Shown: one piece after another, positions 1 through 7,072 of the stretch
Numbering within the stretch: the first letter of the stretch is position 1
Layout of the letters: every line of letters starts with the position of its first letter
Source of the DNA: JBAXEO01 sp964541375
Lineage (GTDB): Bacteria; Actinomycetota; Coriobacteriia; Anaerosomatales; JAAXUF01
Length of the DNA: 13,303 nucleotides
Reading direction: 5' to 3'
NCBI GenBank assembly: GCA_964541375.1
Contig: CAZIPT010000066.1
Location: 1 to 13,303, forward strand
Position numbers and translations under genes: made by a program
Notes under the pieces: model-generated
Told to the model about the DNA's origin: nothing
The model's input: the letters and a program-made list of their open reading frames with translations, nothing else
The model's database searches: none

Positions 1-553
1 CGACGTGATCGAGAGCGGCAACAAGACCGCTGCCAAGATCAAGAGCCACCACAACCTCATCCCGTTCCCGGATGGCGTGCACTTCGAGCTCATCGAGCCG
101 CTGAAAGCGCTCTTCAAGGATGAGGTTCGCGCGGTCGGCGCCGAACTTGGCCTGCCCGACCACATCGTTCACCGTCAGCCCTTCCCTGGCCCTGGCCTGG
201 CCGTCCGGATCATCGGCGACATCACGCACGAGAAGCTCGAGCTTCTTCGCCTTGCCGACGCGATCGTCCGAGAAGAGATCGGCGCCTGGGACACGGACCG
301 CGAGGTGTGGCAGTACTTCGCGGTGCTGCCCGACATCCGCTCGGTCGGCGTCATGGGCGACGAGCGCACGTACGGACACCCGATCATCATCCGCGCGGTT
401 TCCTCGGCAGATGCGATGACCGCCGACTGGGCGCGACTGCCCCACGAGCTGCTCGCCAAGATGAGCAACCGCATCATCAACGAGGTCGAGGGCATCAACC
501 GCGTTGCCTACGACATCACCAGCAAGCCCCCCGGCACCATCGAGTGGGAGTAG
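1..553 (+). CDS. guaA: GMP synthase (glutamine-hydrolysing), C-terminal part
   Basis: GuaA makes GMP from XMP, ATP and glutamine, the last step of guanine nucleotide synthesis in the cytosol. Only the last ~183 residues are here; the gene starts upstream and the frame begins at base 2. What remains is the end of the ATP-pyrophosphatase domain (DVIESGN, then KIKSHHN, which family members usually follow with a Val-Gly-Gly-type stretch but here with LIPFP) and the whole dimerisation domain, with RQPFPGPGLAVRIIG, REVWQYFAVLPD, RSVGVMGDERTYG, MTADWARLP and the typical family ending YDITSKPPGTIEWE. The glutamine amidotransferase domain is outside the window. The frame ends in TAG and is followed about 30 bases later by an intrinsic terminator, so this looks like the last gene of its transcript. 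Identity is very secure. Confidence 0.97.
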   Translation, partial: DVIESGNKTAAKIKSHHNLIPFPDGVHFELIEPLKALFKDEVRAVGAELGLPDHIVHRQPFPGPGLAVRIIGDITHEKLELLRLADAIVREEIGAWDTDREVWQYFAVLPDIRSVGVMGDERTYGHPIIIRAVSSADAMTADWARLPHELLAKMSNRIINEVEGINRVAYDITSKPPGTIEWE

Positions 554-583
554 CGGGCACCGCCTTCCATACACCGCACGAAC

Positions 584-616
584 AGGGAGTCGGCCGCAAC
601 GGCCGGCTCCTTTGCT
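584..616 (+). terminator. Intrinsic terminator after guaA
   Basis: The arms 584-596 and 600-612 pair over 13 positions (core GGAGTCGGCCG with CGGCCGGCTCC, including two G-U pairs) around a 3-base CAA loop, followed by a short broken T-run (TTTGCTTT). This is the clearest rho-independent terminator in the window and separates guaA from the carboxypeptidase gene. Confidence 0.8.
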
Positions 617-649
617 TTGGCGCGAAGCAGGGGGTTTGGCGCGGGATTG

Positions 650-655
650 TATACT
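650..655 (+). promoter_or_regulatory. -10 box of the carboxypeptidase promoter
   Basis: TATACT is a strong sigma-70/SigA-type -10 element just past the guaA terminator. No convincing -35 lies at 16-18 bases upstream. Transcription would begin near 661-663, which puts the in-frame ATG at 658 upstream of the message and favours the GTG at 682 as start. Confidence 0.5.
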
Positions 656-681
656 CGATGGCGGACGAGGGAGTCACCATC

Positions 682-1926
682 GTGCGTTTGGGTCGACTAC
701 AGCAGCTGGTCGCGGGCATCGCCCTCGCCGGCGTTCTCACCGCGGCGCCGCCCCCCGGCGCCTTGGCCGCCGAGCCACCACCACCTGCGCTCTCGGCTCC
801 TTCGGCGAGCTTGTCGACGATGGACGGCACCGGGATCTGGGCCAAAGACGCCGATAGGAAGCGCGCGGTAGCGAGCACCATCAAACTGCTCAACGCACTC
901 GTCGTGCTCGAACACGCGAACCTTGACGACACCGTCGTCGTGTCCCACAAGGCCGTCATGGCGGTCGACGAGGGCGGCGTCGGGCTCGTCACCGGTCAGC
1001 GACTGACCGTCCGTCAGCTCATGACCATGATGCTGGTCGCTTCGGCCAACGACGCGGCCGAGGTCCTCGCGGTGCACGTGGCGGGTAGCGAGTCGGCGTT
1101 CGTCACGATGATGAACGCGAAGGCCGCTTCGCTCGGTCTCAAGAACACGCGGGCCGTCGACCCTCACGGTCTCAGCAAGCGGGAGCGCTCCTCGGCAGCC
1201 GACCTTGCGGTTATTGCGCGCGAAGTCATGGCCTATCCCGAGATGCGCGAGATCGTGGCCAAGAAGAGCGTCGTCGTACCCGGCCCCAAAGGTTCGCGTT
1301 CCGTGTACTCGTCGACCGACAAGCTGCTCGGGCACTACGCGGGCATCGAGGGCGTGAAGACCGGATTCACCAATCCTGCGGGGTACTGCTTTGTGGGGGC
1401 GGCGAAGCGTGGCGAGACCGAGCTCATTGGCGTCGTGCTAGGCGCGGGCTCGAACGCCGGGCGCTTTGCCGAGATGCGCAAGCTGCTGGACTGGGGATTT
1501 GCGCACTACCGCACCACCGTGCTGGTCACCGACAAAGTCCCCATCGGCATAGTCGCAGTCGGGCGTGCGGGCGAGGCGACCGTGAGCGTTCGGCCGGCCG
1601 ATTCGTTCTCGCTGCTCCAGACGATCGGCAAGGAGGACGCGACTGTGAGCGTGAACCTGCCGCCCGCGGTCGCGACTTCGGTCTGGCGCGGGCAGCAGCT
1701 CGGAACCGCTGAAGTCATGCGGGCAGGATCCGTGGTGGCGACGATTCCGCTGCTTGCCGAGGCAGCCGTGCGCGATCCGGCGGAGGTGCGTGTCGTACCC
1801 GTTCCCGCGGCGGCTCCCGTACAGGATCCGCCCGCGAGCCCGTGGGCGCGTGCGCTGCGCGCCGCCACGCATTCGATGGGGTTGTTGTCGGTCAGACTGC
1901 TTGGAACCCCGGTCACCGCGCAGTAG
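682..1926 (+). CDS. Secreted D-alanyl-D-alanine carboxypeptidase (peptidase S11, PBP5-like)
   Basis: A DD-carboxypeptidase that trims the terminal D-Ala from peptidoglycan stem peptides outside the membrane. The three penicillin-binding motifs are present: STIK at residues 65-68 (nucleophile Ser65, Lys68), SAN at 121-123 and KTG at 226-228. A Sec signal peptide covers about residues 1-30 (basic VRLGR start, hydrophobic core, Ala-rich end). After the catalytic domain comes a PBP5-type beta domain (about 285-370), then a Pro-rich stretch and a C-terminal segment (SPWARALRAATHSMGLLSVR) that may form an amphipathic membrane-binding helix as in PBP5. The 414-residue length fits the family. GTG 682 is chosen because GAGGGAG at 666-672 gives a well-spaced ribosome site and the -10 box at 650-655 makes ATG 658 unlikely. 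The frame stays open far upstream of 658, but that part overlaps guaA and the terminator. Which DacA/DacB/DacF paralogue this is cannot be told. Confidence 0.9.
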   Translation: MRLGRLQQLVAGIALAGVLTAAPPPGALAAEPPPPALSAPSASLSTMDGTGIWAKDADRKRAVASTIKLLNALVVLEHANLDDTVVVSHKAVMAVDEGGVGLVTGQRLTVRQLMTMMLVASANDAAEVLAVHVAGSESAFVTMMNAKAASLGLKNTRAVDPHGLSKRERSSAADLAVIAREVMAYPEMREIVAKKSVVVPGPKGSRSVYSSTDKLLGHYAGIEGVKTGFTNPAGYCFVGAAKRGETELIGVVLGAGSNAGRFAEMRKLLDWGFAHYRTTVLVTDKVPIGIVAVGRAGEATVSVRPADSFSLLQTIGKEDATVSVNLPPAVATSVWRGQQLGTAEVMRAGSVVATIPLLAEAAVRDPAEVRVVPVPAAAPVQDPPASPWARALRAATHSMGLLSVRLLGTPVTAQ

Positions 1927-1947
1927 CGCCGGTGGCCTGTTTGACGC

Positions 1948-1980
1948 ACGAGGCTCCGCCTGGTCGGACCCTCGTTCGTC
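1948..1980 (+). terminator. Hairpin after the carboxypeptidase gene, possible weak terminator
   Basis: The arms ACGAGG/CCTCGT and TCCG/CGGA pair around a single C-C mismatch and a 6-base loop (1948-1975), then TTCGTCT follows. The tail is poor in T, so this is a weak terminator at best. It sits directly before the TACAAT box and could also affect initiation of the aro genes. Confidence 0.35.
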
Positions 1981-1986
1981 TACAAT
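1981..1986 (+). promoter_or_regulatory. -10 box for the aroQ-aroF pair
   Basis: TACAAT matches the SigA -10 consensus at five of six positions. TTGACG at 1941-1946 is too far away (34-base spacer) to be its -35, and nothing better stands at 17 bases. The leader to the aroQ start would be about 45 bases. Confidence 0.45.
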
Positions 1987-2038
1987 GCATGAACCGCGGA
2001 GACGCGACTCACTGGGATGAGTGACCAAGGAGCGAGAG

Positions 2039-2320
2039 ATGCCCGAAGACACAACTGACGCGCAGGCCAGAATCGCCGAGATCCGCGAGCGCATCGATGC
2101 CATCGACTGTGAGCTGGTCAAGCTCCTCAACGAACGCGCGCAGTGCTCGCTCGACATCCGGGTGCTCAAGCCCTCGGCACATCTGGGCCTCTACGATCCT
2201 CGGCGCGAAGAGGAGATATTCACCAACGTGGCCAAGTGCAACAACGGCCCACTCTATGGCGACGACCTTCGCGAGATCTACGAGGCGATCCTGCACGTCG
2301 CCAAGGAGATGAGGGGCTGA
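2039..2320 (+). CDS. aroQ: Chorismate mutase, AroQ type, stand-alone
   Basis: Converts chorismate to prephenate, the first step towards phenylalanine and tyrosine, as an all-helical AroQ-fold dimer in the cytosol. The 93-residue protein keeps most of the E. coli mutase active-site residues at matching spacing: Arg16, Arg33, Lys44, Asp53, Arg56 and Glu57 correspond to Arg11, Arg28, Lys39, Asp48, Arg51 and Glu52. The C-terminal Ser84/Gln88 equivalents are not obvious. ATG 2039 is chosen over the in-frame GTG at 2021 because AAGGAG at 2027-2032 lies six bases before it. The stop codon shares one base with the start of the DAHP synthase gene (TGATG), implying translational coupling. In Bacillus the two activities are fused in one protein; here they are separate neighbours, so this protein may also regulate the synthase in trans (inference). 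Confidence 0.92.
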   Translation: MPEDTTDAQARIAEIRERIDAIDCELVKLLNERAQCSLDIRVLKPSAHLGLYDPRREEEIFTNVAKCNNGPLYGDDLREIYEAILHVAKEMRG

Positions 2321-3117
2321 TGGCGGCCCAGGACGCGCGCGCCATCGGCGCGGTCAAACCGGGCGAAGGTATGACCATCATCGCCGGCCCATGCTCCGTG
2401 GAGAGTGTCGAGCAGATGCGCGAGGTTGCGGCGTGCCTCTCCGAACTGGGCATCAAGGTGATGCGCGGTGGAGCTTACAAGCCCCGCAGCTCGCCGTTCT
2501 CGTTCCAGGGCCTCGAGGCCAAGGGTCTCGAGATCATGCGCGCCGCCGCTGACGAATACGGCCTGCTGGTCGTCACCGAGGTCACCGACTCGGCACACGC
2601 CGAGATCATCGACGAGTACGCCGACATCATCCAGATCGGCACGCGCAACATGGCCAACTTCAGCCTGCTGAAGAAGATCGGCCAAGTGACCGCCGAGAGC
2701 GGCAAGCCGGTCGTCTTCAAGCGCGGAATGGCGGCTACCATCGAAGAATGGCTCCAGGCCAGCAACTACATCACGATGTGCGGCAACGAGAACGTGATCC
2801 TGTGCGAGCGCGGAATCCGCACGTTCGAGACCGCCTACCGCTTCACGCTCGACATCACTGCGGTTCCGGTGGTCAAGAAGCTCTCGTTGCTGCCGATCAT
2901 CATCGACGTGTCGCACCCGGCCGGCCAGGCCGATCTGGTGCCTGCGCTGTCTCGCGCGGCGGTTGCTGTTGGGGCCGATGGCATCATGGTGGAGGTTCAC
3001 CCAGATCCGCGCGCTGCGCTGTGCGACGGACCGCAGTCGCTTGACTTGGAAGGACTGCGCTCCCTGGTTGGCGAACTCAGCAGCATAGCGGCTGCAGTCG
3101 GCACCACTCTCGCATAG
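2320..3117 (+). CDS. aroF: 3-deoxy-7-phosphoheptulonate (DAHP) synthase, type I-beta core
   Basis: Condenses phosphoenolpyruvate and erythrose 4-phosphate to DAHP, the entry to the shikimate pathway. The 265-residue TIM barrel carries GPCSVES (Cys25), RGGAYKPRSSPFSFQG, IGTRNMANF, KRGM, CERGIRTFE, DVSHPAG (His199), MVEVHPDP (Glu225) and CDGPQSL (Asp236). Cys25, His199, Glu225 and Asp236 match the divalent-metal ligands of Thermotoga maritima DAHP synthase, with identical spacing from His onward. The N-terminal ferredoxin-like regulatory domain of the Thermotoga enzyme (about 75 residues) is absent, so feedback control, if any, must come from elsewhere; the overlapping aroQ product is the obvious candidate. 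ATG 2320 overlaps the aroQ stop by one base; AAGGAG at 2303-2308 and GAGGGG at 2311-2316 lie upstream. KDO-8-P synthase is related, but the motif set fits DAHP synthase. The symbol follows common usage for this subfamily. Confidence 0.93.
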   Translation: MAAQDARAIGAVKPGEGMTIIAGPCSVESVEQMREVAACLSELGIKVMRGGAYKPRSSPFSFQGLEAKGLEIMRAAADEYGLLVVTEVTDSAHAEIIDEYADIIQIGTRNMANFSLLKKIGQVTAESGKPVVFKRGMAATIEEWLQASNYITMCGNENVILCERGIRTFETAYRFTLDITAVPVVKKLSLLPIIIDVSHPAGQADLVPALSRAAVAVGADGIMVEVHPDPRAALCDGPQSLDLEGLRSLVGELSSIAAAVGTTLA

Positions 3118-3222
3118 CCCGTACGCTCGTTCTTCTCGGGGGAGAGGCGTTGGACTGATGCCCGTAGAGTGTGCCGAGCGGCGACTGGACCTCAGGTGCC
3201 CGAGCCGAGCGCAACGCCACAT

Positions 3223-3402
3223 ATGTGCCCTCACTGCGGGTCGAAGAACACGCGCCGCCTCGGCGAGTGCACTGTATGCCACCGCTACGTCTGCGAGCGC
3301 TGCGGCAACGTCCAGATCGCTGCCGGCGTGCGCAAGGTCACTCATCGCGAATGTCTGAAGAAGGCGGACGACCACTTCAGCATGATTCGCTTCGTGAAGT
3401 AG
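3223..3402 (+). CDS. Small zinc-binding protein with four ligand pairs, function unknown
   Basis: A 59-residue protein starting MCPHCGSKN. It has three CxxC pairs (CPHC, CTVC, CERC; spacers 10 and 4) and an HREC (HxxC) pair nearer the C-terminus: eight ligands, enough for two zinc ions in a zinc-ribbon pair or a RING-like or treble-clef arrangement. The end is basic and aromatic (KKADDHFSMIRFVK). I do not recognise a family with a known job; nucleic-acid or protein binding is inference. The start is uncertain: GTG 3169 and GTG 3196 are also in frame, but codons 3169-3222 have far less G/C at third positions (about 11 of 18) than the codons after ATG 3223, which suggests they are not translated. 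None of the three has a good ribosome site. It lies 105 bases after aroF and 8 bases before the GH1 start, so it is probably co-transcribed with one or both. Confidence 0.65.
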   Translation: MCPHCGSKNTRRLGECTVCHRYVCERCGNVQIAAGVRKVTHRECLKKADDHFSMIRFVK

Positions 3403-3410
3403 GCGCCGGC

Positions 3411-4658
3411 GTGCGCGATCTCGTCTTCCCTGATGGGTTTCTCTGGGGCGCCTCGACGTCCGGATACCAGACGGAGGGCGGTGGCGAGAACACCGACTGG
3501 TGGGAGTTCGAGCAGGCCGGACGCGTGCGCGAGAAGTCAGGGCTCGCGTGTGACTCGTGGAATCGCTGGCCGCAGGACCTGGACGCGGCCGCCGAACTCG
3601 GACTCAACACCTACCGCATCTCAGTCGAATGGGCGCGAATCGAGCCCAAACCGGGCCGGTTCGATGACGATGCCCTTGCCCGCTACGTCGACATGGTTCG
3701 GGGCATCCGCGCTCGCGGCATGACCTGCGTCGTGGTGCTGTGGCACTTTACGCTGCCTGAGTGGCTCGGCCATCGTGCGGCCACATGGCGCAGCAGTGCT
3801 GCGCCCGCCGCCTTCGAGCGGTACGTGCGCCACGTGTGCGGACCGCTTGCGCCGTATGTGGACTGGTGGGCGACGCTGAACGAGGCCAACACCTACTCGA
3901 GCCACGGCTGGCTGCAGGGCGACTGGCCTCCGGGGCACCGCCACGACTGGCCGGGTGCGGTGCGCGTCTACGAGTACATGGCCAGGGGCCACCATCGAGC
4001 CTACTCGGCGATCAAGGAGATTGCGGGGCCGCAGGCACGAGTGGGCCTCACCCACGTGCTGCCGTGGATCCACCCCGCCGAGAAGGGCGCCGCATTCTCA
4101 GCGCCGCTCCAAGCGTACTGGCGCTGGCTCGTCGCCGACCACTTCCTGAACAAGGTGCGCGGCTCACTCGACTGGCTCGGCGTGCAGTACTACTACGACT
4201 CGCCGGTGCGGACGTTCCGCCTTGCCGACGAGGACGGATCACCTCCGCGTACCGACATGGGCTGGCGAATCGCGCCCGAGGGCCTCTACCACGTGGTCCG
4301 CGACGCGTACGCCCGCTACGGCGTGCCGATCATCGTCTCGGAGAACGGCCTCGCCGACGCGGGGGATACTCAGCGCGAGCGGTTCATCCTCGACCACCTC
4401 GCCTGGCTGCATCGGGCCATCGAGCACGGCGCTGACGTTCGTGGGTATCTGCACTGGTCGATGCTGGACAACTTCGAGTGGGCAGCAGGGTTCGGCCCGC
4501 GCTTCGGCCTGGCGCACGTCGACTACAACACGCTCGAACGCACCCTCAGGCCCTCGGCGAGGACGTTCGGAGCCATCGCGTCCGCCAACCGCATCGCCGA
4601 GGGGGAGGGTGCGGGGCTCACCTACTCCGACGGCACGCCGAGCCTCGCCCCCGAGTAG
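3411..4658 (+). CDS. Glycoside hydrolase family 1, beta-glucosidase-like
   Basis: A retaining beta-glycosidase, probably cytosolic as no signal peptide is seen. Family 1 landmarks run in order: FPDGFLWGASTSGYQTEGG at the N-terminus, RISVEWARIEP, HFTLPEWL, the acid/base region TLNEAN (Glu158), the nucleophile region IVSENGLAD (Glu311) and HWSMLDNFEWAAGFGPRFGL near the end. At 415 residues it is shorter than usual (about 440-480), mostly in the middle. The normally near-invariant NEP acid/base motif reads NEA. The substrate (beta-glucoside, -galactoside or other) cannot be told. GTG 3411 is chosen because it sits just before the conserved start and has partial ribosome-site bases (AGTAGG). In-frame ATG 3351 would overlap the zinc-protein gene by 52 bases, and its extra codons show poor third-position G/C. 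No sugar transporter or regulator is adjacent. Confidence 0.88.
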   Translation: MRDLVFPDGFLWGASTSGYQTEGGGENTDWWEFEQAGRVREKSGLACDSWNRWPQDLDAAAELGLNTYRISVEWARIEPKPGRFDDDALARYVDMVRGIRARGMTCVVVLWHFTLPEWLGHRAATWRSSAAPAAFERYVRHVCGPLAPYVDWWATLNEANTYSSHGWLQGDWPPGHRHDWPGAVRVYEYMARGHHRAYSAIKEIAGPQARVGLTHVLPWIHPAEKGAAFSAPLQAYWRWLVADHFLNKVRGSLDWLGVQYYYDSPVRTFRLADEDGSPPRTDMGWRIAPEGLYHVVRDAYARYGVPIIVSENGLADAGDTQRERFILDHLAWLHRAIEHGADVRGYLHWSMLDNFEWAAGFGPRFGLAHVDYNTLERTLRPSARTFGAIASANRIAEGEGAGLTYSDGTPSLAPE

Positions 4659-4735
4659 CCGGACTGCGCGATCCCTGGCGCTTCGACTGTGGGCTTCGCG
4701 GCCCGCTCCGGAGGCCCGCCGAGCCCGGCGACCTG

Positions 4736-4744
4736 TGCTACGCT
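4736..4744 (+). promoter_or_regulatory. Extended -10 promoter for pcrA, possibly leaderless
   Basis: TGCTACGCT has the TGn extension plus a TAnnnT -10 hexamer. The last base is nine bases before the pcrA ATG, so transcription would begin at or within a few bases of the start codon. No Shine-Dalgarno sequence lies between. Confidence 0.4.
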
Positions 4745-4753
4745 ACCTCGGCT

Positions 4754-7006
4754 ATGGCACTCGATCTCACCTCCCTCAATCCCGCGCAGCGCACGGCCGT
4801 CGAGACTGTCGACGGCCCGCTTCTGGTGCTCGCAGGAGCGGGTTCGGGCAAGACGCGCGTGCTGACCTATCGGATCGCCCATCTCGTTGGCGACCTGCGC
4901 GTCAGCCCCGCCGAGATACTCGCCATCACCTTCACCAACAAGGCCGCGGCCGAGATGCGCGAGCGGCTCGGCGCCCTCGTGGGACCCGGCGTGCGCTCGA
5001 TGTGGGTGCTCACCTTTCACGCGATGTGCGTGCGCATGCTGCGGGCCGATGGCGATCGTCTCGGCTTCACGCGAAACTTCACGATCTACGACCAAGATGA
5101 CTCCAAGCGCCTCCTCAAGGAGGTCATGCGAGAGCTCGACATCGACGACAAGCACTATCCGATCAACGGAGTGGCGAACCGGATCTCCTCGGCCAAAAGC
5201 GAGCTGCTGAGTTCGACCGACTTCGCGGCCAAGGCGGTCGCGCCGATGGACAAGAAGGCCGCCCAGATCATGGCGCGCTATCAGTCTCGGCTGCTCGCGG
5301 CCAACGCGATGGACTTCGATGATCTGCTCAGTAACGCTCACCGGCTGCTGAGCCAGCACGAGGACGTGCGGCGCGCCTATCAGCAGCGGTTCCGCTACAT
5401 TTCTGTCGACGAGTACCAGGACACCAACCACGCTCAGTACGCGATCACCAATCTGCTTGCGAGCGGGCATGGCAACCTGATGGTGGTCGGTGATGACGAC
5501 CAGTCGATCTACTCGTGGCGCGGTGCCGACATCACCAACATCCTCGAGTTCGAGCGCGACTATCCGCAGGCGGTCGTGGTCAAGCTCGAGGAGAACTACC
5601 GCTCGACCGCCCGTATTCTCGCCGCCGCCAATGCGGTGGTCGCCAACAACGAGAGCCGCAAGCCCAAGACGCTGTTCACCGCCAACGCCGAGGGCGAGAA
5701 GATCTCGAGCTATCTGGCGAGCGACGAACGCGACGAGGCCCGGTTCATCGGCGGCGAGATCGAGCGGCTCATCCGCACCGAGCACCGCGGCTACATGGAT
5801 TTCGCGGTCTTCTACCGCACCAACGCGCAGTCCCGCTCACTGGAAGACGCGCTGCTGCGAGCCGGGGTGCCGTACCGCATCGTCGGCGGCACGCGCTTCT
5901 TCGACCGCGCCGAGATCCGCGACGTCATGGGCTACCTCAAGGCCGTGGTGAACCCCGCCGACGAGATCTCGCTCAAGCGAATCATCAACACCCCCAAACG
6001 CAGCATCGGCGGCACCACCGTCGAGCGCATCGACCTCGACGCGCGCAACTCCGGTACCGGCTTCGAGGATGCGATGCGCCTGGCGGTCTCCGACGACCGC
6101 TTCCAGGCGCGCACACAGGCGGCGCTCGCGGGTTTCATCGGCTTGCTCGATGAGATGCGCTCCATGCAAGGCGACCTGCGCGACCTCGTCGAGATGATCG
6201 TCGCGCGCGCCGGTCTCATCGAGGCGCTCGAAGCCGAGAACACCGACGAGGCCCGCGGCCGTGCCGACAACATCCGCGAGTTCTTTGGCGTGGTCTCCGA
6301 GTTTGCCGAGAACCACGACGCCCCGGACCTGCCCGCGTTCATGGAGTGGCTCGCGCTACGCACCGACCTCGACTCGCTCGCCGAGGGCGAGGAGTACGTC
6401 ACCCTTATGACCGTCCACACCGCCAAGGGTCTTGAGTACCCGGTCGTCTTCGTCGCCGGCCTCGAAGAGTCGATCTTCCCGCACATGAACTCGATGTTCG
6501 ACCCGTCGGGCCTCGAGGAGGAGCGCCGACTCGCCTACGTCGCCATCACCCGTGCCCGTGAGCGGCTCTACCTCACTCACGCACATGCGCGTTCCATCTA
6601 CGGTGCGACGCAACATAATCCCACGAGCCGCTTCGTCGCCGAGATCCCCGCCGAGTGCGTGGAGTCGTCGGGCGTCGGCTCCCTTGGCGTGAGTGGCAGC
6701 GGCTGGGAGAAGCGTGGAGACCGGCGCGGCACGTCCGGGCATGGCAGCGGGGGTGGCGGCGGGACCGGCTTTGGCGGGGGTGGTGGCGGCCGCGTGTTTG
6801 GAGGCGGCACGGCCAAACCTGAACCGCGCGCGCCAAAGACGCCGACCGAAACGTTCGAGGTGGGCGACCTGGTGGATCACAAGGCGTTCGGCACCGGGCG
6901 CGTGGTATCGGTCAAGGGTGACTCGCTCGAGATCAAGTTCGACCGCACGCGCGAGACCAAGAAGCTGCTGGTCGGGTACGCTCCCATCGTGAAGATCAAG
7001 TCGTAG
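4754..7006 (+). CDS. pcrA: ATP-dependent DNA helicase PcrA (UvrD/Rep superfamily 1A)
   Basis: A 3'-5' DNA helicase/translocase acting in repair, rolling-circle replication and removal of stalled RNA polymerase or RecA. Motifs run in order: Q motif LNPAQRTAVE, Walker A GAGSGKT (28-34), Ia TFTNKAAAEMRERL, Walker B VDEYQDTN (218-225), III GDDDQSIYSWRGA, IV ENYRST, V LMTVHTAKGLEYPVVF, VI RRLAYVAITRARERL. The 750-residue length fits PcrA. After motif VI a Gly/Ser-rich linker (about 660-690, with runs of five and six Gly) leads to a Tudor-like domain (about 700-750: GDLVDHKAFGTGRVVSVKGD...LLVGYAPIVKI), the part of PcrA/UvrD known to bind RNA polymerase, so a transcription-coupled role is likely. 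The ATG is the only sensible start before the Q motif; it lacks a ribosome site and follows a -10-like box closely. It appears to be transcribed on its own. Confidence 0.95.
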   Translation: MALDLTSLNPAQRTAVETVDGPLLVLAGAGSGKTRVLTYRIAHLVGDLRVSPAEILAITFTNKAAAEMRERLGALVGPGVRSMWVLTFHAMCVRMLRADGDRLGFTRNFTIYDQDDSKRLLKEVMRELDIDDKHYPINGVANRISSAKSELLSSTDFAAKAVAPMDKKAAQIMARYQSRLLAANAMDFDDLLSNAHRLLSQHEDVRRAYQQRFRYISVDEYQDTNHAQYAITNLLASGHGNLMVVGDDDQSIYSWRGADITNILEFERDYPQAVVVKLEENYRSTARILAAANAVVANNESRKPKTLFTANAEGEKISSYLASDERDEARFIGGEIERLIRTEHRGYMDFAVFYRTNAQSRSLEDALLRAGVPYRIVGGTRFFDRAEIRDVMGYLKAVVNPADEISLKRIINTPKRSIGGTTVERIDLDARNSGTGFEDAMRLAVSDDRFQARTQAALAGFIGLLDEMRSMQGDLRDLVEMIVARAGLIEALEAENTDEARGRADNIREFFGVVSEFAENHDAPDLPAFMEWLALRTDLDSLAEGEEYVTLMTVHTAKGLEYPVVFVAGLEESIFPHMNSMFDPSGLEEERRLAYVAITRARERLYLTHAHARSIYGATQHNPTSRFVAEIPAECVESSGVGSLGVSGSGWEKRGDRRGTSGHGSGGGGGTGFGGGGGGRVFGGGTAKPEPRAPKTPTETFEVGDLVDHKAFGTGRVVSVKGDSLEIKFDRTRETKKLLVGYAPIVKIKS

Positions 7007-7072
7007 GGGCGCTCGGCACGCGCGCTGCCGCTCCCATCGACGACGCACGCATCGCGTTCGACTGGAGGACCC

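Noticed and set aside
307..681. Longer carboxypeptidase frame starting inside guaA
   Set aside because: The frame is open, but it overlaps guaA codons and a clear terminator and has no matching domain; it is a consequence of high GC.
1941..1946. TTGACG as the -35 of the aro promoter
   Set aside because: The spacer to TACAAT is 34 bases, twice the workable distance.
3158..3358. ATG 3158 frame with GGGGAGAGG about ten bases upstream
   Set aside because: The ribosome-like site is tempting, but the frame is Ala/Arg/Ser-rich without motif, while the overlapping +1 frame encodes the paired cysteines with proper third-position G/C. A frameshifted start cannot be excluded but is not supported.
2278..3375. 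365-codon open frame on the minus strand across aroF
   Set aside because: It lies opposite a gene with complete family motifs. Long antisense frames are expected at this GC content, and its translation shows no recognisable domain.
4659..4753. Terminator between the GH1 gene and pcrA
   Set aside because: Only short GC pairings (for example GGGC with GCCC) and no T-run, so nothing distinct from background at this GC content.
4622..5785. 387-codon minus-strand frame opposite pcrA
   Set aside because: It covers the Walker A and DEYQD regions of a certain helicase gene; no ribosome site or domain supports it.
7007..7072. Hairpin CGGCA/TGCCG between pcrA and the pyrophosphatase gene
   Set aside because: Five pairs with a 7-base loop and no T-run is too weak to call a terminator.
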